Assembly (NCBI RefSeq): GCF_003286085.1
Contig: NW_020825312.1
Span: 310,001 to 374,000 of the forward strand
Reading direction: 5' to 3'
From: Drosophila persimilis
Taxonomy: Eukaryota > Arthropoda > Insecta > Diptera > Drosophilidae
Length of the DNA: 64,000 nucleotides
Under the pieces are notes generated by a model that saw nothing but the letters and a program-made list of their open reading frames with translations, was not told where the DNA came from and did not search any database. Positions 12,386 to 26,700 of this stretch are shown here, piece after piece. Within the stretch, counting starts at the first letter, position 1. The number at the start of each line of letters is the position of its first letter. A program made the translations under genes and the position numbers.

Positions 12386-13670
12386 TTTGCTCGTAGAAGT
12401 AAGAGGAATTGGGGGGAGTGGGGGCGATAGTATTAGATACCTGCCAATCGGCAGAAAATTGCGTCTTGCTTTTGTCTCCACACGGAGTGCGTTGGGCAAA
12501 ATATTCTCGTTGAGGATTCATGTTTACTGAGCCATGATTATTCAACAGATATAACCAGAAATAGTACTTGCGTAATATTTCCAAATGGTATGCTACTCTT
12601 ACGTAGAAATGCACAGAGCGTAAATCGATTTAAAAGTACTAAAAGTACCTTGGCACTCGCAGACGTAGACGTAGACTTTCGATCGTTCGATTAGTTCACT
12701 TTCTTGTGTTGGGTGTTGTGTTTTTTTGCAGCTGTATTAGTTCTTTGCCTTGGCTATTATGGTAATATGTTGGTATTGGTGTGCAAACGAAAAGATGTGA
12801 CGATTGCGATTTCTTTTGCTGAGAATTTTATTCACTTTGTATTTCACTGGCAAATTATTCCAACTTTATTTTTACACTGTACTGCCACAATTGGTTGGGG
12901 TGTAGTTTTTGTTGTTTTAAAATCAACAAATTTTGATAGAAAAACCAAAAAACCTTTGGTCTGGAAAAAGCAGCATCCAGCGCATGTATTGAATCCAGTG
13001 TGTGTGTGTATCAGTGTAACCGTATAAAAGTTCGGACTTTTATCGTTCGTTTTCTACTATATTCATACTTAAAAAATACCGAAAATGTGAACTTTTGTTT
13101 ATCTTAATATGTTTTCAGATTGGGGAAATTAGTTAACTTTCAATAAATTTAGAAAATTATCTCGGGAAAAAACTACACGGAAATCAGGTTGGATTATCTG
13201 CTATAGTTTTAGGAAATACTATCCTAATAGCTGTATGACATTAGACTTAGATAAATTTGCTGCGATAATTTGAGATGCTTTATAGACCAAACCCAAGATT
13301 AGTGTTAGCCGCTACGTCTCCGGCTAGCAGTCGAATAACTGAGGCACTATTTACGACAAAATTATGTTTATTCATATTCAACCGAATATCAAAATTAAGG
13401 AATATGATTTCCGATCATGAACACAGAACGATTAGCCAATTGTCGCCCAGTGGGTATCAAAGTACACTCCACAAAAAGTTGAATCTTAAATAATTTTAGC
13501 GCAGCTTAGGTGAATGATATCGTGGTCTTTTTTTAAGCAAAGATAAAGCATAGTATGGTACCACAAGAGTAATTATTACTATTCTCATTCGCATTATTTT
13601 CCGCGCTTTAACTCTAGTTGTGCATCTTTTTAAAAAGAGTGGTGTCTAGTGGGCTTAGTTCATTTTTCAG
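12386..13670. other. Intergenic region between RNF10-like gene and mauve
   Basis: AT-rich spacer between divergent genes. It should hold the RNF10-like promoter near 12.4-12.7 kb, but no strong core motif is seen there. From about 13.24 kb it carries a long copy of the dispersed repeat also seen near 38.4 kb. A reading frame at 12704-13027 is hydrophobic but has no homology or codon support. Confidence 0.4.
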
Positions 13671-13680
13671 AGGGGTATTT

Positions 13681-13740
13681 ACGGTATATTTTGAAAATTA
13701 GTCAGTATATTTCAGTATATTCTGAGGGTCAGTTACACTA
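13681..13740 (+). promoter_or_regulatory. Motif 6 array, mauve promoter
   Basis: Plus-strand ACGGTATATTTTG, GTCAGTATATTT and CAGTATATTCTGAGGGTC, then AGTTACACTAG, a one-base variant of Motif 1. Order and spacing equal those of the arrays before Cct1 and Mfap1. A 5'UTR intron is plausible from CTG|GTAAGC at 13954 to TTGCAG at 14150. Confidence 0.6.
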
Positions 13741-14773
13741 GTCGTACCCCCAACACATTGAAAAGAGCAACAACAAGTGTAAAAAACAACAACAAATATA
13801 GTTTAAATAATAACAAACGCACTCGCGGGACGCAAGGAAAGAGTCAAAGAAGAGACACATAAAACAAACTAAAAGAACCAACCAAAATGGCGTTCTAAAA
13901 TAGCTTGTTCTTGCTGTTTCGTTTCTCTTATTTTGTTTTCGTTTCGTTTTCTGGTAAGCTATGAAAATTCATTTTTTATGTACTTCCCATATACTAGATG
14001 CACTCCATTCATATTTGATGACTAGCGAGAGGTATAATTCTGTTCTGCGCAGTAGAGAAATGGAACCTCTCTTTGGCTGTAACCGCTGTATCTTTGGCGA
14101 TAATGCAGTGGAATGAATGGATCAGCGGGAAAAAACCTTCTCTCTTGCAGAAATCAATCAAGTGATTTTAGCTTGCATCGATGCGGTCTCCTACTGCTTC
14201 TAGATTGCCCCTTATCGCCGCAACCAGTGGCCGTTACAGACACGCATCATTGCCAGCTGTTTACTCGGTTGTAGCTGCAGCAGCACCAGAAGCAGAAGCA
14301 TTAGAACGGCAGAGCCATTGCACCCACCCACCAGTTGCCCTGCTGTCCCCTACAACCAACAATACAAGCAACTATCTTTTGCCGGCTTAGCAACAGAATG
14401 CAATGCCACTGCAAAGCTGCTGCCCCGCTCTATAAATAGCAATCTTAATAGTTTTCCTGCAGCAGCACCAGCTAAACAACTAAAGTTTCCACTCCAAATT
14501 ATCAGCATCACCGGCCTGGCCGCCTCTGGGCAAATAATCACGCATCGTCGCCTCTTTCTCCTCCTCTGGCAGACGCATACAGAAGACACAGATTTTACTG
14601 CTTAATGATTCGCTTTAATAATTACAGCTGGCGTTCTCCTTCGATCGCCTCCGTTCAGTTTGGTCTCAACGCTCAGTGCGTCCACAACGTTGCCCGATGC
14701 ACGAGGATTTGGTGAAGCGGAGAGAACTCGTCAGCCAGTTGGGAGGCACGTTTGCCATTATCTGTGATTTACC

Positions 14774-17700
14774 ATGGCCGAAGAGGAGCTGCAGCAGCAG
14801 CAGCAGCTGGCAAAGGAGAAGGAACACCGCCAGTTGCTGCTGGATACACTGATCAGACTCTGGAGTCATTATCTACATGCCGCGGAGCACGAAGAAGCGA
14901 GTGTCAAGGTTTGTACTCCTCCATTGATATGCCAAGAGCATGGATTATTCTTCTTATCGTTTGTTTTCCCTTCAATGACAGGACCACTGGCTCTGGCTGT
15001 TGCTGTATAACTTTCAGTTCCTGGATGATCGGGCGCTGGAAGAAACCTGGCTCAATAGGTACATAAATGTGCTGCCGTCTCTATAGTCCCCTCTCATGGT
15101 TTGTTATTTTCTTTGCAGCCACTTTAACCTAATGCCAGAGGAGCTTTGCTCCTATCTCCTAGAGCAGGTCTATCAAATCATCAGCGAAGCCAAACGATCG
15201 CAGGGTAGCAGCCCAGACCAGGCGCCAGAGTCAGAGACAGAGCCAGAGCAGCAGGATAAGTGCATCAAGCAGCTGCGTAAGCAGCATAATTTAGCGCAGG
15301 TTCGTTTGCAGCAATAGCCACTATCAATGGTGTTCCTCTATCAATTGCGACCATAAATGTTGATCACTTTCTCTCAGCTTATACTCAGCACACCCAGTGA
15401 TTGTAATAAGATTCTCGCCTTGCGAACATTTCTCACCGATAAGTTGGGTCATCATTTGCTGGCCTTCTTATTGCGCGTGGATATCAAGGCAAGTACATAT
15501 GTATACAGAATATACATTATACATATGTATGCTAATTGAATCATTTTTTTACTGCAGCACATCGCTTCACAGAAGAGCCTCTGTCAGCTGTGCATCAATC
15601 TGTTCCCCAATTGCAAATGGAGTGAAACAAATCAGCCGCTGCAGCCGCTCACCGGCATTGCTCAGTTCATTAGCAGCTTCTACCTCAATTCACAGAGCAA
15701 AAAGGTGGCGGCACGCCGCCAGCAGCAACAGCAGCAGCAGCCGCCACAAAAATGTCAATTATGGAATCACATATCCAGTAAAAATATCACAAACATTGAG
15801 GACTTCAAAAGGGCCTCGAAAAGCAGCGATGAACTGGCCTTACTGCTCATCCAATTGCTGACCCGCTGCGTGGATGCCGAGCAAGAGTCGCAGCTGAGTG
15901 TCACAGTCCACAACTTTGCACTCGGTCATCTGTGCGCCTCCGCCAGCGCAGATCTCGAAGACGATGACTGCTCTCCCCGTGACAACGATGAGATCATCAA
16001 ATTCGAGTTGCTTCAACTGATTGCCCATTGCGTAAACAACTTCTACGTCCACGAGCAGCAGCAGCCTAATGTCCACGACTTCAACAGCAACTTCAGTCAG
16101 CTGCTGTATGCTTTGAGGGCCAATCAAAGATGTCCCATGCTGGCGCATGGCGTGCTCTTCATAATGTTTGGCACACTGCACAATCTCGTTGACAATGGGG
16201 TCAAAGAACTCAATCAAATCGATGTGCGCAACTTTGATGCTTGCTTTGATGTTCTGCAAGAGGCGGCAGCAACCAAAACGACCACCTCCTCCACGGCCAT
16301 CTTTTTGCACATCTACAAGATGCTGCTGCGTCTGACGGACAATCTATCAAGACAGGAGCAGCACCAGCAGTGCCTCATGGAGAGCAGCACGTCCACGGCG
16401 CTGACCAAGCAGCAGCAGCAGCACCGCCACAAGCGACAGCGCAGCAGTCAATTGCATTGCCTGGGCAGCAGCTCCTTGAGCTGTTTCTTCCAATGTAAGC
16501 TGTACCAGCTGCTGCCCTCCCTGGATTCCGAGCTCCAAGAGCATAGTGTGAGGAGTTTGCTGCGCACTGGGAGCTGTTGCTGCCACTACAATGCCAAAAA
16601 CTATGCCACCTGCCTGCAGCTGGCCACTCGACTGTCGAGCACATATCAGAAATGCGCCTACAAATTCCTCCACTACAACGTGCTGCACACTATATTTGTA
16701 AAGCGTGCGCCCCAGGGGTGTCCCAGCTGCGAGGAGAAGCTCAAATCTCCTGGCTTCCATCTGGAACTGCTCAATGTATACAAGGAGAACTACAAACGAC
16801 TGCTAAACACTCAATCGATGTTGCTGTTTCTGAAGCACCTGAAGCATATTGCCTACCTTCTGTCCTACGACTTGGCTGCGGGTATACTAGCTGAGGTGGC
16901 ACTCCCTATTTTCCGGCAGTACAAAGAGCGGAGTGAGAGTGAGGACAAACAGCGAAAGGACGCCTTAAAGCTGGCGCCCCTGCAGATACCCAGCAAACTG
17001 GACAACTATCGGGCGCTGCACGAATGCCTTAGCATATTTGTGATGTACCTGAGTGACATTCGACTGGTTAAGGCCTTCTACAACGAGGAGAACATACGCT
17101 ATATGCAGGATCTGTTGGCCATACCGGAACTTCAGAGAGGCGTATGCGACCTGATTAAAGTGGGCATCGACAATATCGCTTTCCTTGGGGAGAATAGCCA
17201 AGAGCAGATCACCCTCAGTAGAAGACTGATCCAACTGCAGCTGAATAGCAGCGATCAAGCCTCGCAGCTCTTTCAGGCTCTCCTCCAAAAGTGCTCCAAG
17301 CAGACGCGCAGCAAGTTCTGGCTGGATGAGTCTTCCGATCCTCTACCACAGCTTGCGGGACACAAGCCGGCGGATATCCTGTACATCACGGCCCTGCAAT
17401 GGACCCTGAACTTTGAACTGCTGAAGACGAGCCAATTTTTTTATAATGAGTTTGCCAAAATCTATTCGATACCCGTGGAAATGCTGGACAATGAAGATGA
17501 TGATGTAATGGAGCTGTCATCGGAGGAGCAGCCGGAGAGGAAGCTGCGGCGTGGCGATAAAAACATTTTCGACATTCTCAAACTGAACCACAATGCCCTC
17601 GGCTGCTTCCTGATGCTGCCGAAAACCGCAATTGGAGCGACGTCAACCGCAGGCACGCCCACAGTCACACCCACTGCTGTTCAGGGGGGTATCTGCGGCT

Positions 17701-20700
17701 CAAGTTCATTGGAAACGCTCGTTTCGCATGTCTACCAGTTGCCGCCGCTCGGCGTTAGTGCTCTTTCAGTGTCGACCACGACGGCTGCCAGCTCGGACTA
17801 TGCTGAATCTTCGCTGGACTACGCCTCAGTGATCGATAATTACTCGCGGGAATCATCGGCCACACCCTCGTTCTTGCAACATCTGCAGCAAGCCAGCGAG
17901 CCGGACGAGAGCATTGTTCTCTTTGATATCCACAGCCACGACCACGGATTGGTCCGGTCCGGTCCTCAGGCAGAAGAATCTATTGCTGCGAATGGCCTAA
18001 TCAACAAGCTGTTTAATATTGTGGGCTCTCTGTTTGGCGGCGTCAGCAGCTTCTCCTCCAGTGGCAGCGGAAGATCCGACTCCCAGGAAAATCTCAGCAT
18101 TGAAGCGGATCTGTATTGCCTGTACGAACCCAACGGGGAATGCAAGAAACTCTTGCTCAAACTCTTTGAGGCAACGATGGCCATATGCATCAAGGGTTTC
18201 CAGAACGAGGAAGGTGTGTGCTTAACGATTGTATGCTTGGATAAGTAAAGCCACCCACCTACCCCTGACCAGGGGTATATTCATTATGTGAAACGATAGA
18301 GAGAAGTGTGTTCAAAGTCTCTTTCCTGTAGAGGAAAGGGCATCTGTTGCTCGTTGGAACAGACACCTCCTGTTCCGTAACACATTCCGCGGCTAATGCT
18401 TTTGCCACTAGTATATAGTGACAATCGTTGCCAGTCGAGTTCCGAGTGCTGGAGGGAAGCCCTATAAGTGCGGGACCATGAGGCGATAGCAAGAACAAGG
18501 GACGCCACACACATTCACCTCCAATCGTGCGGGCTAATAACGGGGCCTTGTGGTCGGGGATGTGTTGTGGTTGCGGCTGAGAGTTAATTATAAGCCAGTC
18601 AGTCCAGTCCGCTAGTTAGTTAGTCAGTCTCTGTCTCGCATAATACGCGGCACTTACAAGCATCTATCTATCTGCTGCTGGCAGATTGAATTTCTCTATG
18701 TACACACGGTTACAACATCGACAGACAACAGATACGGAGACAGATACAGAGACAGATACATTCCATAGAACCAGACAAGAGACCGAAACACTTTTGCTTT
18801 AGCGCTCGTCCAGGGCAGACGACTTGCTCTAGTTGAAGCGGAAGATAAGCGGCCTTATCATCCATCCATCATCAAACAACTAATCCCCGCCACCAATCTC
18901 TCTCTTTTACAGTGGAGAAAATGCAAAAGCATCTGCGAAAGCTGAAGGCCATCATTCTAAGCAATGCCTCCGACAATTGGTCAGAGCATGGGGAGCAGCA
19001 TGCCCGGGATAATGCTGTGATTCAGACCCTGCAAACGCTCCTGAAGATTGCCGAACTCTCGAGCAACCACAACGAGCCGGCGGGCGTGGTCAGCAGCCCA
19101 TCGGCGGACTCCAATCAGCCGCGACCACGTGCTCGCTCCTTCAACAGCGGTAGCGTGGAACTACCCAGATTGCAAACGGTTAAGCTACCGGCCAAGAACT
19201 CTTTGGCCACGCCACCCACGCCCCGACGGCGGCCAAATTCGAGTGAGATCAATGTGGGCGATGCAGATTACTTCTCCACGAGGGCCTCCCTTAGCTGTGC
19301 CGCCGACAGCGAGCTGGAGCTGAGCGAGAACGAGCACGAATTCTATCTGACGGCCGACGAGGGCTACGAGGCTGATGGCGAGATAGCGGACTTGAGTGAA
19401 TCCGAGTGTGAGCTGAATGGAGGCGGTGGAATGGCAGCCAACGAATCGTGGACTCCGTTCCAGCCTTCATCCCGCTATCGCACTCATATAATGCACCAGG
19501 GATTGAGTCAGTTGGTGGTTCAGATGCTCGCAGAGCTCTCGCTGCTGTGCATGCGGCAGCCCAATGGATGGACAGAAAGTCTTATCCAGTTGGCCAATCG
19601 ATTGTTTGTGATCCGAGACTATCTGGGAGGACCACTGTGTCTGCTCAAGGGATTTGCGCCCATCCTAAGCTGCAGTGATCCCAGATTGAGGGGTAAGTAG
19701 GGGCCATTCCCATGTAAACAATCATCTAAATCTGCCTTTAACTCCACCAGAACTGCAGCAATCTATACTAGAATTGATTACGCATCTGAATACCCCTGAG
19801 GTCCTGCATTGCTATTACTCCATACTGGCCTCTAGGCAGCCGCCGGTGGATCTGCTGATGCGACACATGCACCACATCTCCGCGGGCACTCTACGCAAGG
19901 CACAGCCCTGCATGGAGCTGGAATTTCCCATCACCACCGATGGAAAGATTGTGATCACCTCGGAGCCGCTGATCAGTGAACAGATTGAGCGAGTGCGTCT
20001 GCAGCATCAGCAGTGCCAGGCGAGCACTTTGTTCACCCGCGCCGCCTGCATCTTTCCCGTTACGCAGACGAGCCTTTGGCAGCCAGAGGGCCTGACACTG
20101 TCGCTCTGGCTGGAGCTGAGGGGTCAGCAGATACATCGCAGCTCCATGCAGTTCAACGACGATGAGACGCGCTACTCTGGCGAGGATCTAACCGTAAGAT
20201 AGTGTTCTTTTGGTTAATTTTAGCCTCTCTGTTAACCCTTTCCCTTCCTAGAAGCTGCACTTGCTCTCTCTGGGCAGCAGTCAGGCCGTGGTTAGCGTGT
20301 ACATCAGCCACAACATGCAGCTGGTCTTCGAGCTGGTTCGCCCCAGTGAGCAGCTCTCGTCCGTGCGCGTGGAGGAACCCATGGAGGCCTCCGCAGACAC
20401 GGCATCTTTGGTCCCTGCCAGCACCTCGGCGAATGGGGGAACGATCCGTCAAGCCCTCAAGCAAACAAAATTGGCTCTGCTCAACAGCTTTGGCCAGATG
20501 CATCTACTCAATGGACATCAGGCGGCATCGGCGAATTCCTCGGGCGGCTACTACGAGGGCGCCTCGGTGCAGCTGCAGCATCTGCGTCTGCCACGACACA
20601 AGTGGATGAATCTGGTGTTTGGGCTTCAGCAGCAGGCGGACTCCTTAGAGATCTCCATCTTTCTGGATGGCTTGGAGCAGCACACCATGCAGCTGCCCTT

Positions 20701-23700
20701 CCCCAATCTCCGGCAGCTAACGCGGCTGCACACGTTCCAAATGCTGGCCCTGGGCGAGGGACAGCCTGCGCGGAGCCCCAGCAGCAGCTCCTCTTCGAGG
20801 TCCACCCTAGATGGGTCTCTGCCACGCTATGCTCTGTCGAATCTTATCCTCTTCAGGCGACGCCTGGTAGAGCCCTCACTCATGCTCAATCTGACGGCCA
20901 TGGGGCCGGACTTTACGGAATTTACGCAGTGCCAGGTGGCCAACTGGAAGCCCAACTATGGTCACTTGAATCTTGGCAAGCTCTTGTCCTCGAACTTTGG
21001 TCTGCATGCGGATTGCATGCGGCAGCTACGGCAGGCTAGAGTGCTGGTCTACACCGCCCAGCAGCCGGATCTGGTGATGAGCTACGATGCTAGCCAAGAG
21101 CTGGATATGGCCTGCTACGGCCAACCCCATGGACACATGCTGTACGGCGAGCTGTTGCAGAATCAGCCGCAAACACTGCAAACGGCCACGGCTCTAACTG
21201 GAGGATTATCAACGCTGCTGTATCTGTTTGCGAGGGTAAGGCTTACTCTACCTTTTCTTGCCATTTTCTACAGTAATACCCTCTATGTGCAGGTTGTGGA
21301 GCTCAGTGGAAATGCCAATACCCAAGCCCTGGCCTTAGATCTACTGCTGCAGGTGGCCCACTCGGATGCGCAGCTTTACACCGAGTTCCACCGACAGGAT
21401 TACCTGGCACTCATCGGGTACGTGATCAAGTCGGAGAAATGCTGCAAGGATGTGCAGCTGCTGCGCAGCATCATGAACAATGCCTGCTCCCAGCCGCTGA
21501 TCAGCCGAAAGGGCGATTCCCTGCACGTCAATGACAACACAATGGCCACTCTGGTGTATCCAAGACTAGTGCTGGCCGTGCTGCAGCGCTACTCCGACTG
21601 GCATCGCTCGGGCGCCATCCACTCGGATGTGCTGGACATGCTCTTCCGTTGCACTTTGGCCCTCACGCGAGACAAACACCCGCAGCGTGACTTCAACATG
21701 GAGCAGCTGCAGAAGACTGGTTTGCTAGGGGCCCTGCTTAATTTGTGCAAGGTGTATGTGATTGAATCACCCAGTCCGGTCCAAATCTCGCCGTATGCCG
21801 CCGAATGCTTCGTGCAGATACTGGCTGTGTTTGCTGGATCCCCGCCGGCATCCTCACTGCTCGATGAGATCATGAAGCTGCTGCTGTTGCTGCACAAGCC
21901 CAGCGAGTGCTATGTGACCCACGATCGTGCGCACTTTTTCTTTCTGCTCACGTCCCAGCAGCCGGCCAAGGAACGCTCGCTGGTGGCAGCCAATCTGAGT
22001 CGCGTGACCACATCGCTGCGGCGGCAATTGCACGTCCCGGCTCCCTCAGAGCTCGAGCCAGAGCGGGCGGAGAGAATCAGGAGACTGCGTCGTCTGCATG
22101 CCAGCGGATCCGACTATCGGCGTGCCGTAAATGAGTTCGAGGAGCAGCTGGAACACATGGCCGACTGCTCGAATCTGAACAAGTCCGCCCTGCGGCTCCT
22201 TAGTCCTGTGGAGGCGAGTCGGTGGCGCATTAAGTTTAAGCGACGGCATCCAACGAGCACCACACACAGCCCCAAACGGAGTCCCCTGAAGATTGCCCGA
22301 CGGCGCATACATCCGTATCCGCATCTGGGAAAGATCTGGCAGCCATCGGGCCACAGCACGCCCAGCTCGGGGCAGATGTCAGCGCTGCCCAATCGAAAGA
22401 CGGATTTCTACGATCAGCCGGGGATCATTCGACTGCAGCAGCGTCTGCTCATCCTGCTCAAGGACTTTCTTTGCCTGCTGCCCGACTCCGCAGTGGATGA
22501 GGTTTTGCGCCACTATGTGAAGCTGGAGCTGCTCCTGGTGCTGGCCAATCAACGCAGCTGTGCCGTTCGTCAGGCTATCATCCAGCTGCTGCACGTCCTG
22601 ACAAAACGTTTGGGCAATGGAGAACTGGCCGCTGCCTCGAAGCTGCTGTATCCCCTGCATTTGGCCAATCAGTTAACCATCCATGGGTGCGACATATCGA
22701 TGTTTGAGGCGTGTCTAGCATGGATAAGCGGTGTGCATGGCAGCCTCACGGATCTGCTCAATTGCGAGGCTCCTTTAAGGATACGCCAGCGCTTTGGATT
22801 GCAGTCATTGCTGGCCATTGCCACGGGCACAGAGCCACAAAAAGTGTTTAAAGCTCTACAGCGTCTGTATTTGCAGGTGAGTTTGGTCTGCCAGTGGAAG
22901 TTCGTTTGTAATCCTAGTAATAATTCCTTTTAAATAGAACCCCGATGATCAGCTGTGTCTGATTGAGGCTGGACTGCTTCAGTGCTCTGTCAAGGGCTTG
23001 TACAAGATCTACTCCCTGCGTTTGGGTCCGCCGAATGTGGATGAGTCCATTGTGGATTTGTTAGTGAATATTGGCGATCGTGCCCTGCGCTCGGTGGGAC
23101 AGATAAATGTAAGTGTCGAAGGATTAACCAAAGAAACCTTCTAAAACAAGCGATTACCCTTCGATAGATCCTTTGGGACATTCTCAATCTGCTGGCCTTC
23201 TATCAGGACAAGCAGCCACAGCAGATCATACGCAGCTTTCGCACCGTTCAGGCCCAACTGCAGCTGGAATGGCTGACCAAGTTGTTCGAGCCGAATAGCT
23301 TCCGGATACCCGCTCAGGCGGACTGCCTGCTCAGCCACACAGAGCTAAGGACACGCGTGGAACTGCTTATCGACCGCTGCAGTCAGTTCTTCACCGTGGG
23401 TTTGGGCCAGACCCAGACCACGGGCTCCAGCTACGTGGCCAGCTCTCAGGAGCTGGCACTTTTTCAGCTGCTCGTCTCCTATGGCATTTCGAGCAATCAG
23501 CGGTGCAACAATTTCATTGCCTGGGGACTGCAGCCGTCGCGTCCGCGGGATCTGCGTTCGTACATTGTGGATGCCCTGTGGCGGTCGCAGCAAGATGAGT
23601 TCCAGCGCGCTATCATTTGCGATGGCAAGATGATCAAGGCGCTGCTTTGGCTCTCCTTGCTGGAGGATATGGAGCAGCCCATCGAGAACCTGCAGCGACT

Positions 23701-26700
23701 GTGCGATGCGTTGGGCATCAAGGAGAACGATTCCTCATGGAATTTGGTTCACGAATTGGAACGCCTCGATCAGAGTCGCAACAACATGGCGGCCAAACAG
23801 AAGACGTTGCTGGAGAAGACCGTCTATCGGTTTGAGCCACTGGTGCAGCATTGCGTAGAGTCCTCGATGGTAACCACCAGGCGAATGGTGGAGTTGCAGG
23901 TGAGAATTATAGAGGAAGACTTCTTACAGTTGAAATATTATAATTCTTTTCTCTTACAGAACGCTGAACGCAAGCTGCTAATGTGCCACATGAAGGACTA
24001 CGATGACACCTATACCTACACCAAATGGCTCGAGATTATACGTCGGATGACGCATGAAGGAGCCCCCTGGCACTGTGCAGAGCGAGCTGAATGGTAAACT
24101 AAGACAAGGCTTTCCTTTAATCACAATCCAATGTAAATTCTATTCTTTTCCAGCTCTTGGGAACTGGACGACACTGAGGGACCATCGCGTGTGCACACTC
24201 GGCTGCGTCGCTGCCATTTGGACATTGATCGACGCTTTTTCATGAACGAGTATCGCCCGGGGCAGGGACAGCGCGAGGATTCAGAGAACTATGTGCGCCC
24301 GCTGGACTATCTGATAGCTAGCTATGACCAGCAGCTAAACATATCGCTAAACTCTCAAATTCTGTACAACTTTGCGGCCAAGTTCCTGCCCGTGGATGGT
24401 GAGATCGAGGGGGAGATAATCATCACCGATCTGAAGCTATATTTCCTGGCCACGTACCGATGTCGTTACTTCAATGTGAACTGTGATATTGCAAACATAA
24501 CAGAGATCTGGCTGAAGCGGTACCAGCACCAGGAGACCGCCTTTGAGATCCTGCTGGACACCAACAAGTCCCTGTTCTTCTCGCTGCAGAATGCCGACGA
24601 CTGGAAGATAATGCGCGATGTATTCTGTGATAAAATAGTGGCCACGCCCGATCAAACAAAAGTCCTCGGCATCACGCAGCAGTGGCGTGAGGGACTGCTC
24701 ACCAACTGGGAATATCTAATGACACTCAATCAAATTGCCGGACGTACTTACAACGATCTCATGCAGTACCCGGTCTTTCCCTGGGTACTGGCCAACTACA
24801 GCTCGGAGATTTTGGATCTACGAGAGACGCAGAACTTTCGACGCCTGGAACGACCCATTGCAGTGCAGCTGGAGGAGAACGAAAAGCATTATATCAGTAA
24901 TTACACGGTAAGGATCAGAAGTAGGGAGAATGCGAATAGCTTTAATATAATTGTGGATATTTTCAGTACATTGACAGCACCAATACCACCATGGGATCAC
25001 TGATCCTCAAGCCCTACCACTACAGTTCCCATTATTCCAACTCTGGAACAGTGCTCCACTTCCTAGTGCGTGTGCCGCCCTTTACCAGTTACTTTCTGCG
25101 CTATCAGGACAATGATTTCGATCTACCAGATCGCACATTTCATGCTCTAAACACAACCTGGCTACTGGCCAGCCGCGACAGTCCCACGGATGTGAAGGAG
25201 CTCATACCAGAGTTCTTTTGCCTGCCAGAGATGTTTGAGAACTTTGAGCGCTTCAATTTTGGGTGTCGACAAAATGGCGAACGGGTTGAGGATGTTTCAC
25301 TGCCACCTTGGTGTCAGCGGGACTCCAGACTGTTTGTTCTCATACATCGACAGGCGTTGGAGTCGGAACTGGTCAGGAATCAGTTGCATCATTGGATCGA
25401 CTTGATCTATGGCCACAAACAGAGCGGGGAGAGTGCCGTGGAGGCCATCAATGTCTTTCATCCAGCGGTGAGTGGGGATAGGCGGCTCTCCAGATGCAGT
25501 AATCAAACTAAAAAAATTATATTCGATCTATTCCCAGACCTACGCAGTTTTCCTTGACTCGGAGATCAGTGATCCCATTGAAAGGGAGGCGGTCAAGACA
25601 ATGGTAAAGACCTATGGTCAGATGCCCCGGCAGCTATTCAAGTCCGCGCATCCATCGACCAAGGCGCTGGACTATTCCCTGGTGGACAAGCCCATTGTAT
25701 CCACGGTGCGGGGTCTGCGCTGGGGCGTCTATGTGGGTTCGCCCCAGCTGAAGCCTCCCTCCTGGGCGAACATACACAAGATACCCGGCACCGAACATTT
25801 GGTGAGCTTCAGCAACACGAATGTGGTGTACGCCTTGCCGGGACGGGCGGCTGTCATGCAGGGAGCCGAACCGGACACATATAACGTGATCTCCTGGGGC
25901 TACGACGATCGCATTGTGAGGATCCAGCCGCTGAATAAACCTCAAGCGAAGCCCAAGAATCTGCTGCACAATGGAACCTTCGATGACATCACCGCCTGCG
26001 GCTGCGATGTGAACTCCAATCAGCTTTGGTTTGGCCACAAGTCCGGGCGGGTGAGTGTGTACAAGTGTGCCGGCGGTTTGGACACCCAGCAGCGGGCTAC
26101 GGCCAAGAGTCGGCAGAGCTATGCGCGAGGCTTTAGCCTGTCATACAACTCTGCTTTCCGCAAGATGACCAACAAGGGCATGGGTTTGGTTGGATCAGAG
26201 GAGGCGAGCGGTGGCCTACATGCCACTCATTCGGCTTCATCAGTCAACTCTGCAAGCAATTCCTCTAGCAGCGATGGCTTGCAACGGGACGGTGCCGACT
26301 TGACCTGGCTGGGTCCCACCCTACTGGTGCGGCACACCGACGAGATCACCTGCATAGCCCTGTCCGTGGAGTTTAAGATTGCTGTGACTGCAGGCCGAGA
26401 TGGGATTGCTGTTATCTGGGATCTCAATGAGTAGGGTTATCCACCAACAAATCTCCATTATCCATCCTCTAATTATTCGTTTCTTTCAGTTGGAGTTATG
26501 TTCGCACGATTGCCCGTCCGGCGGAGATCCACCAGTCGCCCATTACGCATGTGGCCATTAGTCCCACGTTGGGAGACATTGTCACAGTGCATACGCTGCC
26601 CCAGCAGTCCACAGGCAACGCGGATGCACAGCCGCAGGCTGCTGTAGTGAGACCCAATTCTCTGGCTATAGCCGATGAATGTTTCGAGGTAACGGAAGAG

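Noticed and set aside
12704..13027. Hydrophobic 107-residue frame resembling a membrane protein
   Set aside because: AT-rich spacer, no family motif, no splice or promoter context; hydrophobicity follows from T-rich codons.
15489..15496. GT donor at 15493 in mauve
   Set aside because: It would add four bases and break the frame of the next exon; the GC donor keeps it.
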